A program made the translations under genes and the position numbers. Shown piece after piece: positions 1-12,250 of a stretch of DNA of 64,000 nt. The DNA is from Morella rubra (lineage: Eukaryota > Streptophyta > Magnoliopsida > Fagales > Myricaceae). Below the pieces are notes generated by a model, which worked only from the letters and a program-made list of their open reading frames with translations, was not told the DNA's origin and ran no database searches. The stretch lies in the NCBI GenBank assembly GCA_003952965.2, contig CM025855.1:32746862-32810861 (forward strand), in the 5' to 3' direction. Positions within the stretch are counted from its first letter, which is position 1. Every line of letters starts with the position of its first letter.

Positions 1-114
1 AATAAATAAAGGAAACGGAAAAGAAAAAAGCGTAGGAAAAAGGTGACTGTCTTTCACGCGAGGCCCATTTCGCTTCTTCCTCTTTTCTTTTTCTTTTTTT
101 TTTCCCCCCCCCCC

Positions 115-122
115 TATAAATA
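115..122 (+). promoter_or_regulatory. Probable TATA box of the copper amine oxidase gene
   Basis: The octamer TATAAATA lies directly after a long pyrimidine tract (T-rich then C-rich, about 75-114). It is 275 bp upstream of the amine oxidase ATG at 390, so transcription would start near 145-150 and leave a leader of about 240 nt. Position and consensus are seen directly; promoter function is inferred. Confidence 0.5.
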
Positions 123-324
123 AGACCTCTAAAGCGACCTGTGGAACTCACCACGCATCTACTCAAAAAACAGCGACGCGGACAGCCGGACAGGCACTTC
201 GCCGTTTCGCTACCATTCTTGTTCATTTTCTTTGAAGCTTTCTGCGAAAGCGAGAGAAAAATAGGGAGAAAGTGGAGCGAGAGAGCAACGTTGGAGTCTT
301 TTTCTAGAGATTGCTGTAGCCTGT

Positions 325-570
325 ATGTCAGTAGAGTATTACAGTGACAATTACTACGGTGGATACGGTGAGCTCGCCAACCCTCTACAATGGCCACAAC
401 TCAGGAAAAAACGACGCCTTGTTGCGTTACCAACGCCACCGCGGCTACCAAATCATTACCGTCTAAAACTCCTCCTGCTCTGCCTCAGAAGCCATCTGAT
501 GATAGGGCCACCGCCGCTCCCGACCCCTCAGAGGATCCGAGCCGCAAGAGGTCCACCGTCGCGACTGTGA
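325..570 (+). promoter_or_regulatory. Upstream ORF overlapping the amine oxidase start codon
   Basis: If transcription starts near 150, the first AUG would be at 325. It opens an 81-codon frame that ends at 570, past the main ATG at 390 and in a different frame. The uAUG context is weak (T at -3, T at +4), while the main AUG has A at -3 and G at +4, so leaky scanning could reach the main start. The peptide resembles nothing I know. A 5' UTR intron could remove this AUG. Confidence 0.35.
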
Positions 571-3500
571 TCCGTTCCTTTGACACAATCACCGACTCCC
601 CTCCGACAAACGCTGCTTCGAACAAAGGTTTAAAACCAAAAGCGAATGCATCCTCTTACGTTTTATTTGCAAGTTTTTTTTTTTTTTTGCGCCTATATCT
701 TGGTCTTGTCTTGAACGGTGGTTTTCTTCAAGCTATGTTTGGTTGCTGAGAATAATGGAGTAACGAAGAGAAACGGGGACACTTTTTTTTTTTTTTTTTT
801 TGGGGTGGGGAGAAGTGGGGTTGGGCCTAATGTAGTAGTCATGGGTGTTTTGTATTCCACGATCAACTAAAGTCGGAAAGTGGGGTCAAATGACTGGACT
901 TTTTGTCGTCTCGGTCCACGTATAATTTACAGTCCAGCACTCGAACCTTTGCAATTTCCTCTTATTCCCTTCATTTTCTCGACAACCAAACACTAAAATA
1001 ACTTGATCTAATGTCGTAGATATCAAATCTGCTGGTTTTGAGGTTGTTAATCTCGTCCTGAATGTTCATTTGTTAAAGGAAGAAAATTAATTTTAAATTT
1101 CAAGCTTCTGAGCTGTCAAACATACTATTGATGCTTATTATTGTGGTTCCATTTGCGTACAAGAGGAAAATGGCATCTCGAAGTTCCAAATTTGATTGCT
1201 ATCTTCGAGAGCGCTTTTCTTCTTAGATATGTGAATATTGTATAGCATTACCTTCAGTTATGTTGCTTATGAATCTTGTTTGTCGGCTTGGACAGGAATC
1301 CCAATCATGTTGAGGGCTCAAACCAGCCACCCTTTGGACCCCTTATCTGCTGCAGAAATCTCAGTAGCAGTGGTCACTGTCAGGGCAGCTGGAGCAACCC
1401 CTGAGGTTGATTTGAATTATGCTTGAGCTCATCAAATAATCTGGGAGTTCATATTACATGTTTTACTGGTACTTACTGCTGTCCAGGCATCTGCTTGAAG
1501 AAGTGATATTGTTTCTTGCTGTTTTAGGTGAGGGACAGCATGCGCTTTATTGAAGTAGTTTTGGTGGAGCCAGATAAAAATGTGGTTGCGTTGGCAGATG
1601 CATATTTCTTCCCTCCTTTTCAACCATCATTACTTCCCAAAACAAAAGGCGGACCTGTAATTCCTAGTAAGCTTCCTCCAAGGCAAGCAAGGCTAGTCGT
1701 ATATAACAAAAAGTCAAATGAGACCAGTGTATGGATTGTGGCGCTATCCGAAGTTCATGCAGCAACTAGAGGTGGTCACCATAGGGGCAAAGTTATTTCA
1801 TCCAAAGTTGTCCCTGATGTCCAGCCTCCCATGGTATACTATGTGCTATTATTTTCTGGGTGAAGTTGATCTGAGATTCTTTTAAATATTCCATGATAAT
1901 AATAATAAGGGCGATGTGCTTCCTGGCCCATTGACAATATTTGGACCATCACCAGGGTGTAAATATCATCTGAAATTTGTATCTGTCAGCATCAAATTTC
2001 TTGTCATAAATACCAAGTGCTATCCATAGTTCAGTTATTTGGTTGAATAAGCTGAATGTGAAGCATTATCCTAATTCCATCTTCGTCAGTTCTATATGTG
2101 TTTAGCCAACATCAACATTCTTCATAGGCCGTTATTCTATTACAGGATGCTGTTGAATACGCTGAATGTGAAGCTGTTGTGAAGGACTTTCCTCCATTTA
2201 TGGAGGCAATGAAGAGAAGGGGCATTGAGGATATGGATCTTGTGATGGTCGACCCCTGGTTGGTTCTGGGTTGAGATTCTTTTACATGGACGTTATTTGT
2301 GAACATGTTCTAAAGTCATGACTTACAGCATAATACTTGCTTACTCATTTGAACTCTGTGTGTGCTAACTCTCTTGACAGGTGTGTTGGATATCACAGTG
2401 ATGCTGATGCTCCTAGCCGCAGACTTGCCAAACCACTCATCTTCTGTAGAACTGAGAGTGACTGCCCTATGGAAAACGGTTATGCTCGTCCAGTTGAAGG
2501 AATCCATGTACTTGTTGATATGCAAAATATGGTTGTCATTGAGTTTGAAGACCGTAGACTTGTTCCCTTACCACCTGCTGACCCATTGCGAAATTACACT
2601 CCTGGAGAAACACGGGGAGGTGTAGATCGAAGTGATATCAAACCTTTACAAATCATTCAGCCTGATGGTCCAAGTTTTCGTGTTAATGGGCACTTTGTTC
2701 AATGGCAGAAGGTGCTTGCTTGTTAGCTGGACTACATTATTGATTGGTCTAAGTTTAACCAGTTCTATTAGTCTTCATTCTTTTTTTCATTTTGGTTGGC
2801 AGTGGAATTTTCGAATTGGCTTCACTCCTAGGGAAGGTCTTGTAATTTATTCTGTTGCATATATTGATGGTAGTAGAGGTCGAAGACCTGTGGCCCACAG
2901 GCTAAGTTTTGTTGAGATGGTGGTGCCATATGGAGATCCAAATGAACCACATTATAGGAAGAATGCATTTGATGCAGGAGAAGATGGGCTTGGAAAAAAT
3001 GCACATTCGCTTAAGAAGGTCGGGATACCTATTCTTCCCCCCTGCATATCTGCTGCCCTTTGCAGGGTTGTTTACAACTTGCACTTTATTTGGGTCAAAA
3101 AGTGATTGTATGACATAATAATAGTATCGCAGGGTTGTGATTGTTTAGGGTACATCAAGTACTTCGATGCACACTTCACAAATTTCACTGGGAGTGTTGA
3201 AACAATTGAGAATTGTGTTTGTTTGCACGAAGAGGATCATGGGATTCTGTGGAAACATCAAGATTGGAGATCAGGTTTAGCAGAAGTTCGACGGTCTAGA
3301 AGGCTGACAGTGTCTTTTATATGCACTGTGGCTAACTATGAGTATGGATTCTTCTGGCATTTTTATCAGGCAAGTTAGTCAATTTTGGTCCAGTTGTGAA
3401 TTCTTCTTGATTGATAGAATCACTCATTGTCTTGTTACAATACTGCTGTCATCAAAGCTCTCTGAGGGCCGTGTTGGGGTTCAGTACCTTCATCATGGCA

Positions 3501-6398
3501 TTGTTTGGTCATCTACTTATGTTCTTGGGAATTTGAATTGCGTATCAAAAGAAAAAATGAGTTGCCTGCTACAGTGCACTGCCCCTTTTTCTCTTTAATC
3601 TTTCATTATCTTTTCAATGTGATTTTGTTGTTTGAAAAAATGCATGCTGATCTGTGTAAATTCTCATCAATGTTCTTTTTTACAGGATGGAAAGATTGAA
3701 GCTGAGGTTAAACTCACAGGAATTCTTAGCCTAGGAGCACTGCAACCAGGGGAAACCCGAAAATATGGCACAACTATTGCTCCTGGCTTATATGCTCCTG
3801 TCCATCAACACTTTTTTGTAGCTCGTATGGACATGGCAGTTGATTGCAAGCCAGGTGAAACATTTAATCAGGTAATTGGTTTGATGTTCTCTGTTTCCTT
3901 GTTTACTTGGTTATATCTCCTGCAGTTTGTAGCTTACCATTCTCTTATATTGATTCATTTCTTGGCAATATCTGTGATGTTTGACTCTATATTTTTTCTG
4001 AAAAACAATGAGCACAAGCTCCTTCCCGGGCCTTGTTATCTTGGGACTTGGGTGACATTTGATGGATATTGTATTCTGAAGGTGTTTGGGTTTCATGGCT
4101 TTTCTGTTTGGGGTTTTTTTAAAATAATGTCATGCTAATTTATTCTTGTGGTTGATTCTCTAACCTATCGTACTTAGATTTTTATGAATACTTCTTTTGG
4201 GGTATGACTAGACACGGCTAATGCATATCTTGATCATACAAATGATGTCAGAGCCATATGGTTACAAGTTGGGTTCATTTCCTTTCTCATAGTCATAGCC
4301 GAGAGGTATTGTGGTATTACTGGGTTAATTCAATGTAGTTTTTGTGGTCTATTGGAGGTTAGTCTGCTAGCATGTGAGATTTTGGGAGCTTGCAGTCTAT
4401 GTAAACTTCTCATCGCATTATATCCGCAGATGTACTGAAAATAGATTTGGTTATGTTACCAAAAGATGGAAGAAGTAAGAATTTCTTGTCTTGGTGATAA
4501 TCTCCTACATGACCACGTTTCAATTTATAACCTTATAGTGGTCTGTACAGCTACCTTTTTCTTTCTGTTGCTCTAAGGGCTATGAAATCTCTGATCATTT
4601 AAAAGAAACAATTTTCAGATTTGATTCCAGGACTAAAAGATGTTAACTTTTTTGCTTGCTTGCTTAGGTTGTTGAGGTGAATGTCAAGGTTGAAGAGCCA
4701 GGAAAAAATAATGTTCACAACAATGCTTTCTATGCTGAAGAAGAACTACTGAGATCTGAATTACAAGCAATGCGGGATTGTAATCCGTTATCCGCTCGCC
4801 ATTGGATTGTAAGATTCCTTTCTCTCTGCTGAATAAATTGACTGAAACACCAGCTGTTCAGTCTTGTCTACATCTAGTCCTCATCTGCGATTGTCGAAAC
4901 CTTTATCAGTCATTTGTTGTTTATATTATCAATGTCTAGGTGTCTAGGTGTAGGTCTGGGATAATCTTTTGTTCCACAGACTGGGACTATTGGCAACTGG
5001 AATCCATATACATGATTGGCTAGCCATTGATACAAATAATATCCAAAGACCAAATTCGTCATTCATATAACCTTTGCTAGTTTGTTCTATAATTATCATT
5101 CACATTTGTCAAGTACTTGTTCTTCTTCATGTTCGTTCATTTGCATTGGACATCTGGGATTCTGGATTGTAATAATGTGTGTCAGTAATTTTGCAACTGT
5201 TGAATTGGTAGGTTTAATAACTTATTTTTTATTTTCTTTTTGAGTCTGTGTGCTTTGTTGAGGAGTTGCTTATGTTTGAGGACACATGTCTACAATGCAT
5301 CATTTTTGCAGTTCAATTCAGTAGATTAATTGCTTTGGATGATGCATTTCATTTTCTGATTCAGGTCAGAAACACAAGAAATGTTAACCGGACCGGACAG
5401 CTAACAGGCTACAGACTTGTACCTGGTTCAAATTGTCTACCATTAGCTGGTTCTGAGGCAAAATTTCTTAGGAGAGCCTCTTTTTTGAAGCATAATCTCT
5501 GGGTCACTCCTTATGCACGCGATGAAATGTATCCTGGAGGAGAGTTTCCAAATCAAAATCCACGAGTCGGAGAAGGATTGGCTACTTGGGTTAAGCAAAA
5601 TCGATCATTGGAAGAAGCTGATGTAGTTCTTTGGTTGGTTATCTTTTTATCGTAGTACATATTGTGTCGCTCATGCGTGACTTAATATGCAGGACTATAA
5701 GCTGTATGTGCTATGTGCATGTAATCTAGGGACCTATTTATGCATGCATCGTATGCACTTATATTTGGTCTTTGATCAGGGAGTTATGATACGATTGAAC
5801 AAATAGTTTTGGACTTGTTATAACCCTACACTGCAGCTAATAGTGACATAAAAGATTTCTGTATTGGTGAATTGATCTGGATGTCCCTTGGTAAATGGTC
5901 TATTCTTTTACTTTCTTATGCATGTAGTTTTCACGTGCTGAATTAGATTGTGTTGTCAAATCGTTGCAGGTATGTATTTGGAATCACACACATTCCTCGA
6001 CTGGAGGACTGGCCTGTTATGCCAGTGGATCGCATTGGTTTTACGCTCATGGTATTTCACCCTCGCATGAACATTCCTCTTTCTCCTTTTCATTTGTATT
6101 CCTTTGGGGGTTTGGGGAATTGGCTTTCAGTACTCTTCACTGGGATATCTATCACTCTCAGTTTATAGGAAGCAAGGCTTCGATGTATACAGCCCATCCC
6201 TGTGAGATTGGTACTTGTTTGTTTGTGCATTTATCTGAAGCAATGTTCATGACCCCCCCGGTTCTTGTTATGCAGCCGCACGGGTTCTTCAATTGCTCAC
6301 CGGCGGTGGACGTTCCTCCGTGTGCAAGCGAGGTGGAAGTCAAGGAAAGTGTTGTGGCAGTGAAGCCTATCCAGAATGGACTGATAGCCAAGCTTTGA
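390..6398 (+). CDS. Peroxisomal primary amine oxidase (copper/TPQ-dependent), 12 exons
   Basis: Oxidatively deaminates primary amines such as di- and polyamines to aldehyde, NH3 and H2O2. Exons with matching phase: 390-627, 1296-1405, 1528-1833, 2146-2258, 2381-2711, 2803-3018, 3133-3369, 3686-3871, 4668-4808, 5365-5633, 5970-6051, 6276-6398, giving 783 aa, normal for this plant clade. Seen: the TPQ motif TVANYEY with precursor Tyr507; copper ligands in HQHFF (His557, His559) and ITH (His723); probable catalytic base Asp450 in KYFDAHF. The C-terminus AKL is a PTS1 peroxisomal signal, and no secretory signal peptide is evident. This points to the peroxisomal CuAO-zeta type (Arabidopsis At2g42490 from memory) rather than the apoplastic class. 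The intron after 3369 has a GC donor. The ATG at 390 has a strong context. Intact. Confidence 0.95.
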
Positions 6399-7305
6399 TA
6401 GGAAATATTAATTAGCAGGGTTTCAGTGCTCTTATATGTATTAGGAAAGGATTCAACTTGTGCGTTAACAATGTGGATTTGGGTATGTTTCTCAAATAAT
6501 TGAGCCCCAGGTTTATCTTGTGCACCTCTTGCTATACGGAACACATGCTGAAATCTCCTCGGGGTCTTCAGGGAAATCTACGGAATCTAGTGCAATCGAG
6601 GCGTAGCCTGATTAGAACCAAAGTCCAAAAATTATTCAAAATTCCAGCTCGATTTGTACTTTATTGGTGGGTTATCCATCCACATCATATGCCTAATTCC
6701 TTTAATCCAAGGGTAAATGCTGACTTTTAATTTTTCTATTTTATTCGTTGAAAAGGACTGCGTTCAGTTGTTGGAGTGAAAATAGTATTTTTATATTTAG
6801 CTGCTCCTTTATTTTTTTTGTCCTGTTTTGGAGCTAATGTTTCTATCTGGGGTCATCGGTAAGCCTTGAAGGGTTTAATATATAAAAAAGGCTTAAAATT
6901 GAATTATCTTCCCTTTAAGGTAGCTTAAAATAGTAATACTTCTTCAAAGGGTAGGAAAGGGGTTGACATCGGAGGACGTCAATTGTATGCTCATCCGATG
7001 GATTACACGTCATGGGCGCTTCTGTGATTTTTTTTTTCTAAATACATTTCTGTGATTGTCGTTTTGTCTTTTCTATCTTCTACTGGGGGCGGTGGGCCTC
7101 CGTCTATAACGGTATAAAATGTACTGAAATATATGAGTTTTTAAACTGCAGTTTTGCCACGTCATTGAAGGAATGTAAAACATTAATTGAATAAATATTT
7201 CTGGTATTTAATTTTCTTTTCCTCAATATATATTGTTGTCGTTATCCACAGATTACGTAGGTTAATACCTGCCCAAACGAACAAATATACAATATATTCG
7301 CTTAG

Positions 7306-7353
<48 letters not shown>

Positions 7354-7813
7354 CAATATATTCCACAAAATGGCGACTTGCTCACATCCACGCTCATTTG
7401 TCTGCGAGTGCCAATCACTTCCGCTTCCTCCTTAATTCCATAACGTAAATAACGGTGACATTCCGAGTAACTGAACTGTCTTTCTCCGCACAACTAACTG
7501 GACTTTCCAGTCCCCCACGCGCCCAGCTCAGCACGATTTCCCAGATAAAGCAGCCTCCAGCGGACGCACAGACATGCGAACGAAGAAGAAGGAAAGGGAA
7601 GCTAACCCAAAAAAAAGGACCCCACCAATCCAAACCCTTCTTTTTGTATCTCGCGCGCAGGTAGCGCTTGACCCGGCGTAGCGCTCACTTGACTCGCAAG
7701 TGACTCAGTCACAGAGTCGTGGTCACTTTAAATTACAGAACGGCAACCGGGAAAGTGCTCTTTTTAATCTTTCACCAATCAGTTAGCAGCTTAGTCGACG
7801 GACGGACTCGACA
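6399..7813. other. Intergenic region between amine oxidase and ARO gene
   Basis: Holds the amine oxidase 3' UTR at the left and the ARO-like promoter at the right. A low-complexity A-run plus (TA)n tract lies near 7301-7350. Short ORFs here are low-complexity or match no family I recognise. The last 100 bp before the ATG carry CACTTTAAATTA-like AT-rich blocks but no convincing TATA box. Confidence 0.6.
7286..7363. repeat. 14-bp direct repeat flanking A14-(TA)n insert
   Basis: TATACAATATATTC occurs at 7286-7299 and again at 7350-7363. Between the copies are GCTTAG, fourteen A, a (TA)n run and TTA, 50 bp in all. This fits a target-site duplication around a poly(A) tail that later grew a TA microsatellite. 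Because the repeat is itself AT-rich, slippage or chance is also possible. Confidence 0.5.
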
Positions 7814-9667
7814 ATGGACTCGGAGGAGAAGCTATTAAAAGACGAGCTCTCGTCCACGATTCAACTCTCCGAGCGAGTTCTCTTGGCGGTGGACGACGCC
7901 GCGTCGTTCAAGGGGGAGTGCTTCGATGTGGCAAAGCTAGTGAACCGGCTCTCCCATGCGCTCCGAAAGTTGGTCCGGTTCGCGACCGCCGTCCGCTCCC
8001 TCTACGAGCGACCAATTAGGCGGGTGATCGCCGCGGTATCGAACAACCTGGAGTGTGCTCTAAGCCTAGTTCGCAAGTGCAGGAGCCGGAACGTCGTCCT
8101 CCGTGTCGTCACAATCGTCAGCGGCTCCGATTTCAAGAGACTTATCGTCCTTCTAGAATCCTCCGTCGGGGATATGATATGGCTCCTCAGTGTTTTCGAT
8201 ATCGAAAATGCCACTGGAGGCGCCGGCGCCGGCGCCTTCGGTGTCTTCTCTCTGCCACCAATCGCGACCAACGATCCGATTCTCGCTTTGGTTTGGTCCT
8301 GCATCGTTTCGCTCCAAATGGCCCAACTGGCTGTAAGAATTGAAGCCGCAAGCCAACTCGGCTCTGTCGCCAGTGACAACGACAGAAACAAGCATATAAT
8401 CTTCGACGAAGGTGGGGTCCCTCCATTGCTAAAGCTCTTGGAGGAGGGAACGTCTCCGGACGCGCAGATTGCTGCGGCCAGCGCACTTTACATCCTCGCG
8501 AACGACCAAGAAATTGTGAGAAAGATCGTAAATGAGCTCGGGGTTCAGATTATGGTACAAGTCCTCGAAAACTCGCCGATGAAGGTTCAGTCTCAGGTAG
8601 CGAGCTTGGTGGCGAGGATGGCAGAGTACGACCCACTTGCGCAAGAGCAGTTCGCGAGAGAGAACTTGATTAGGCTGCTCGTGTCGCTGTTGTTGTTCGA
8701 GACTTTTGGGAACGATCATAACGCGCAATTGGGTAACCAAAGCATTCACTCCATTGTTGAAATCAACAAGGAGAAGGAAGCATTCAGTCAACCCAGTGAG
8801 GGACCACATGCAAGTTCGTCTGCGAGAGCCAGCTACTGGTACAACTATTATCATTCCTTTGATGGGGGTAAGCATCGGAGGGAGAGAGAGCAAGAGAAGC
8901 CCGAAGTGAAGCTGAGTTTGAAAATAAGTTGTGCGGAGGCTTTGTGGAAGCTTGCCAAGGGTAGTTTGTCAAATAGCAGGAGGATATGTGAGACAAAAGG
9001 GCTACTTTGTTTGGCTAAGTTGGTGGAAAAAGAAGAGGGGGAATTGCAACAGCATTGCTTGATGACCATAGTGGAGATAGCGGCTGCAGCCGAGTCCAAT
9101 GCTGACCTCAGACGTGCAGCATTCAAGCCTAATTCACCCGCTGCCAAGGCCATTGTGAATCAGCTGTTGAGGGTGATTGGAGAGTTTAACAGCCCTTTCT
9201 TACTATGTTTGGCCATAAAATCGATTGGTTCATTGGCCAGGACATTTCCTGCGAGAGAGACACGGGTCATTGGTTCGCTAGTTACTCAGCTTGGTCATGG
9301 AAACCTTGATGTGGCTGTAGAAGCTGCCATTTCGTTGGAGAAGTTTGCTTGTCCCGGGAATTTTCTTCGTATGGAGCATTCAAAGACGATAATGGAGTTC
9401 AATGGTGTGCCGCATTTGATGAGAATGTTAAGAGGCAATGAAATGACAAAATTGCACGGTTTGATTCTCCTTTGCTACCTTGCATTGCATGCGGAAAACG
9501 GTGAAGCTTTGGAAGAAGCGGGGGTGTTGACTGTCCTTAAGGGAGCAGACCGCACTCATGTGGTTGCCCATAATCCTGAATTGAGATTTTTGGTGCCCGA
9601 GGCCATACCTCTCCTCACCCGGTATCGCAAGGGACTCCATTCTCAAAGGCTTCCATTTCTTCCTTGA
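7814..9667 (+). CDS. ARMADILLO REPEAT ONLY (ARO4-like) protein, intronless
   Basis: One uninterrupted 617-aa frame. The N-terminal third (about 1-190) is helical, followed by armadillo repeats: GGVPPLLKLLEEGTSPDAQIAAASALYILA at about 200-230 is a classic repeat, and others run to the C-terminus (for example FNGVPHLMRMLRGNEMTKLHGLILLCYLALH). A less ordered insert around 310-360 (charged, SSSARASYWYNYYHS) splits the repeats. Arabidopsis ARO1-4 are intronless and 615-670 aa; from memory ARO4 (At3g26600, about 615 aa) is the nearest in length. ARO proteins act as scaffolds in polarised growth and bind other proteins rather than catalyse a reaction. The first ATG is used; the first 400 bp are GC-rich, unlike the flanks. 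No breaks. Confidence 0.85.
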   Translation: MDSEEKLLKDELSSTIQLSERVLLAVDDAASFKGECFDVAKLVNRLSHALRKLVRFATAVRSLYERPIRRVIAAVSNNLECALSLVRKCRSRNVVLRVVTIVSGSDFKRLIVLLESSVGDMIWLLSVFDIENATGGAGAGAFGVFSLPPIATNDPILALVWSCIVSLQMAQLAVRIEAASQLGSVASDNDRNKHIIFDEGGVPPLLKLLEEGTSPDAQIAAASALYILANDQEIVRKIVNELGVQIMVQVLENSPMKVQSQVASLVARMAEYDPLAQEQFARENLIRLLVSLLLFETFGNDHNAQLGNQSIHSIVEINKEKEAFSQPSEGPHASSSARASYWYNYYHSFDGGKHRREREQEKPEVKLSLKISCAEALWKLAKGSLSNSRRICETKGLLCLAKLVEKEEGELQQHCLMTIVEIAAAAESNADLRRAAFKPNSPAAKAIVNQLLRVIGEFNSPFLLCLAIKSIGSLARTFPARETRVIGSLVTQLGHGNLDVAVEAAISLEKFACPGNFLRMEHSKTIMEFNGVPHLMRMLRGNEMTKLHGLILLCYLALHAENGEALEEAGVLTVLKGADRTHVVAHNPELRFLVPEAIPLLTRYRKGLHSQRLPFLP

Positions 9668-11124
9668 ATACCAACTTAGTGAGTGGTGGACCCAAAATTT
9701 TTGCGGGGACATTAGTTACTTCTTTGTTCAGTAAGTGGGATGGGTTGATACTTCTTTGTCAGATGAAAATTTCAAATGTTATAGAAACACATGTACAAAG
9801 TTGCTCAGTAAGGAAATAAAATGGAAAATCAAAATGTCTTGTCGGAAAGTAGTTATGCAAAGATGATCAAAGTGGCTTGGATGTTTTGGTAAATATCTTG
9901 TGCTTATGAACAGATACCAACTCATGTTGCCTCCTTTTTTTTTTTTTTTGGGGGGGGGGGGGGTGTCTCTATTCTCATACTCTGCATTTAAAAATGTCTT
10001 TCAGTACTGAAAATTTCTGTATAGTGCAATGATGCAGGTACTTTGTTTTCCTGATGAATGCTGACTACTTTCTTGAATTATTCTTATCGTATGTCTTCCT
10101 GATGCATTGAGATTATTAATGTCCTCAGCAAACCAATAGGTCTTAACAATTCTCAAGCAACCATCCTCCAGTCAGTGCATTTTCACATTTCGGAGCTGTG
10201 GAGGAGCAGATTAATCTCATTCATTGGATTCCAGCATACAAATTTTCTTCGTGCTCTATTGCTTTTAGTTTTTTTTTTCTTTCTTTCTTTTGACAGGCAG
10301 GGACCTGTTATCTTGATTAGCATCCAATCAGCGTTTAATGGCCGGAGAGTTTGATGAGCAAGGACTAAAGAACTTAAATGCGTTCCACCTGTTGGATTAT
10401 TAGAGGTATGATTGCCAACATTCATCTTAATTAATTAAAAGTTGAAATTCTTTACTTCCTATTGCTGAAGTTCCACGTTTTGCAGCTGATATATTTTTGT
10501 CTCTAGTTGAGTAGTTAGCATTTATGTTACTATATATTAATTCTTAATTTGGTTATGCAAATGTCCATGAATCAAATTGAAAGCAAACTTAGTCTTTCCG
10601 ACACAAGGAATCCGGTGATGGCGCACACTCAATTCCCATCGTTTCTTAATTATTTTATGCAATTTTTGGCTTCTTATATTCCAGGGTTTTTTTCTATTCC
10701 TTAATTGAAAACAACTGTCATATGCAAGGATCTTGAGGTCGGGGGGAATTACGGAACTACAATATTTGTACTTGTAAATACGAGGTATTTTTTCATAACT
10801 ATATATTGTACCTTGTTAATTGGTCTAGAATCATCGTTACAAGTCCCAATCCGAGATGGATTCATTGGAATGATATGGTAGCAGTTGTAGTGAAAGTTCA
10901 ATCGTAGCTACATTTCATTTATCTAAAGGCCAATAATCACCTGTTTAGTTTTCATAAGAACAGTTAGCATCTTTGCTTTTATTGATTCTACTAAAATGCT
11001 CCTCTAGAGGGAAAGCAGTCAAAGTAGTGAAAGTTCAATCATAGTTGTCCATATCAGCTTAAAGTAGTGAAAGTTGAATAGTATGCAGCTGTCCATCATC
11101 AGCTCCCAACTAGGTTGACTTTAA
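9668..11124. other. Intergenic region downstream of ARO gene
   Basis: No gene recognised. Contains a T-run fused to a G-run (about 9936-9963) and a small imperfect repeat cluster (10878-11104) built on AGTAGTGAAAGTTCAATC. The remainder is AT-rich unique sequence. Confidence 0.6.
10878..11104. repeat. Short imperfect repeats, GTAGTGAAAGTT(C/G)AAT unit
   Basis: The unit GTAGTGAAAGTTCAATC appears near 10886, and two adjacent related copies run from about 11022 to 11104 with shared following text (GTCCAT-ATCAGCT and GTCCATCATCAGCT). The last two form an imperfect tandem pair with a period of about 42 bp. No coding meaning seen. Confidence 0.45.
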
Positions 11125-12250
11125 TTTTTTAATTTTTTATTTTTTTAAAGAAAGGATGGTATCACGGCCGATTTTTATTAAAAAATTCTCATGTGAGATA
11201 GAGTAATACCGTGGTAACAAGAAAATCTTGGCCTGCTATAATCAAACACTAAAAGTCAAGCTAAAATCCACAAAGATCTAACCAACTCAATAATATGAAA
11301 ACATTTATTAATTATTTTTTTTTAAAAAAAAAAGCAAAGGAAACATACAAACTGGAATAAAATTAAAAAATTCTCAAATAAGTCAAACTAAGCTTATCAA
11401 TTCGAAGTAAGCCACATAATTTCACTGGGACATCTGCCATATGAGTCTAAGTTGTAGAAAACCATGAGCATTCCCCTCTCTAAAAAAGTGGGTCACAACA
11501 CGATCAGAGTTCATAAGTAAAGAGCTAATCTCATTCCAATAATCCTCCAAGTACTAAATTCCATATCTCTTTTTCCTAAGCCAATTAACAATTACCTGAG
11601 GGTCAGTTTCTACATTCACCAAATTAATACCAAGTTGGCAACACATTTTCAACCCTTGTAAAACACGTTGCAACTCAGTAGTGTTGTTTGCGCCATGCCC
11701 AAAATTGACAGAGAAAGCAAGTAACAAGTCACATCTTGCATCACAAATCACTCCCCCGGCACCAGACGAACCTGGGTTCACTGCACAATTCTCATCTACA
11801 TTTAGCTTATACCAACCCACCTTCGATTTATTCCAACTCACTACAGGAATAGATAATCGAAACTATCTCACCAGTACACAACACATGATTCAAGTCTTTG
11901 TAATCTCCCCACATTCAAGAGTCACACTTCGAAACCGTCACCACACCAACCCTCTTATGGCGATCATTCACATTCAAGCAATTATTGATAGCTTTCCACA
12001 TTAGAACAAACATTTTCTTAAGTAAAAACTTCTGTCAAATCCAAGAGGACCATTGGACTTCAGGTGCATGAACTTTAATAAAAAAAAAATCTCATGCACT
12101 TGTGATAGAGAAAACACCTGCATTTTTTTTTTAATCTAAACTAGCATATTATCTTCTTTTTATCTGCCAAACACTTCTAACAAAGCATACACCTTTTCAA
12201 TCCCCACCAGTCTTTCTAACAGAATACATCCCACCCATTTTATATTTTGC
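11125..12250 (-). mobile_element. Decayed LINE (non-LTR retrotransposon) 3' end with RNase H domain
   Basis: On the minus strand an RNase H-like frame (11841 down to 11554) shows WYKLNVDEN, GGVICDA, NNTTELQRVLQGLK and VNVETDPQVIVNW, which supply the D-E-D pattern of the RNase H domain at the end of plant L1-type LINEs. An in-frame stop follows KKRYGI, yet homology continues (THFFREGNAHG). Upstream, a second frame has MWKAINNCLNVNDRHKRVGV...SKCDS, the zf-RVT region, ending in another stop. Downstream the sequence passes through a 3' UTR-like stretch (ATCGGCCGTGATACC) to an A/T-rich tail near 11125. It is a broken, 5'-truncated copy. The left boundary is estimated and no target-site duplication was identified. 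Confidence 0.75.

Noticed and set aside
8429-8893. 154-codon minus-strand ORF within the ARO-like gene
   Set aside because: Antisense shadow of the GC-rich armadillo coding sequence.
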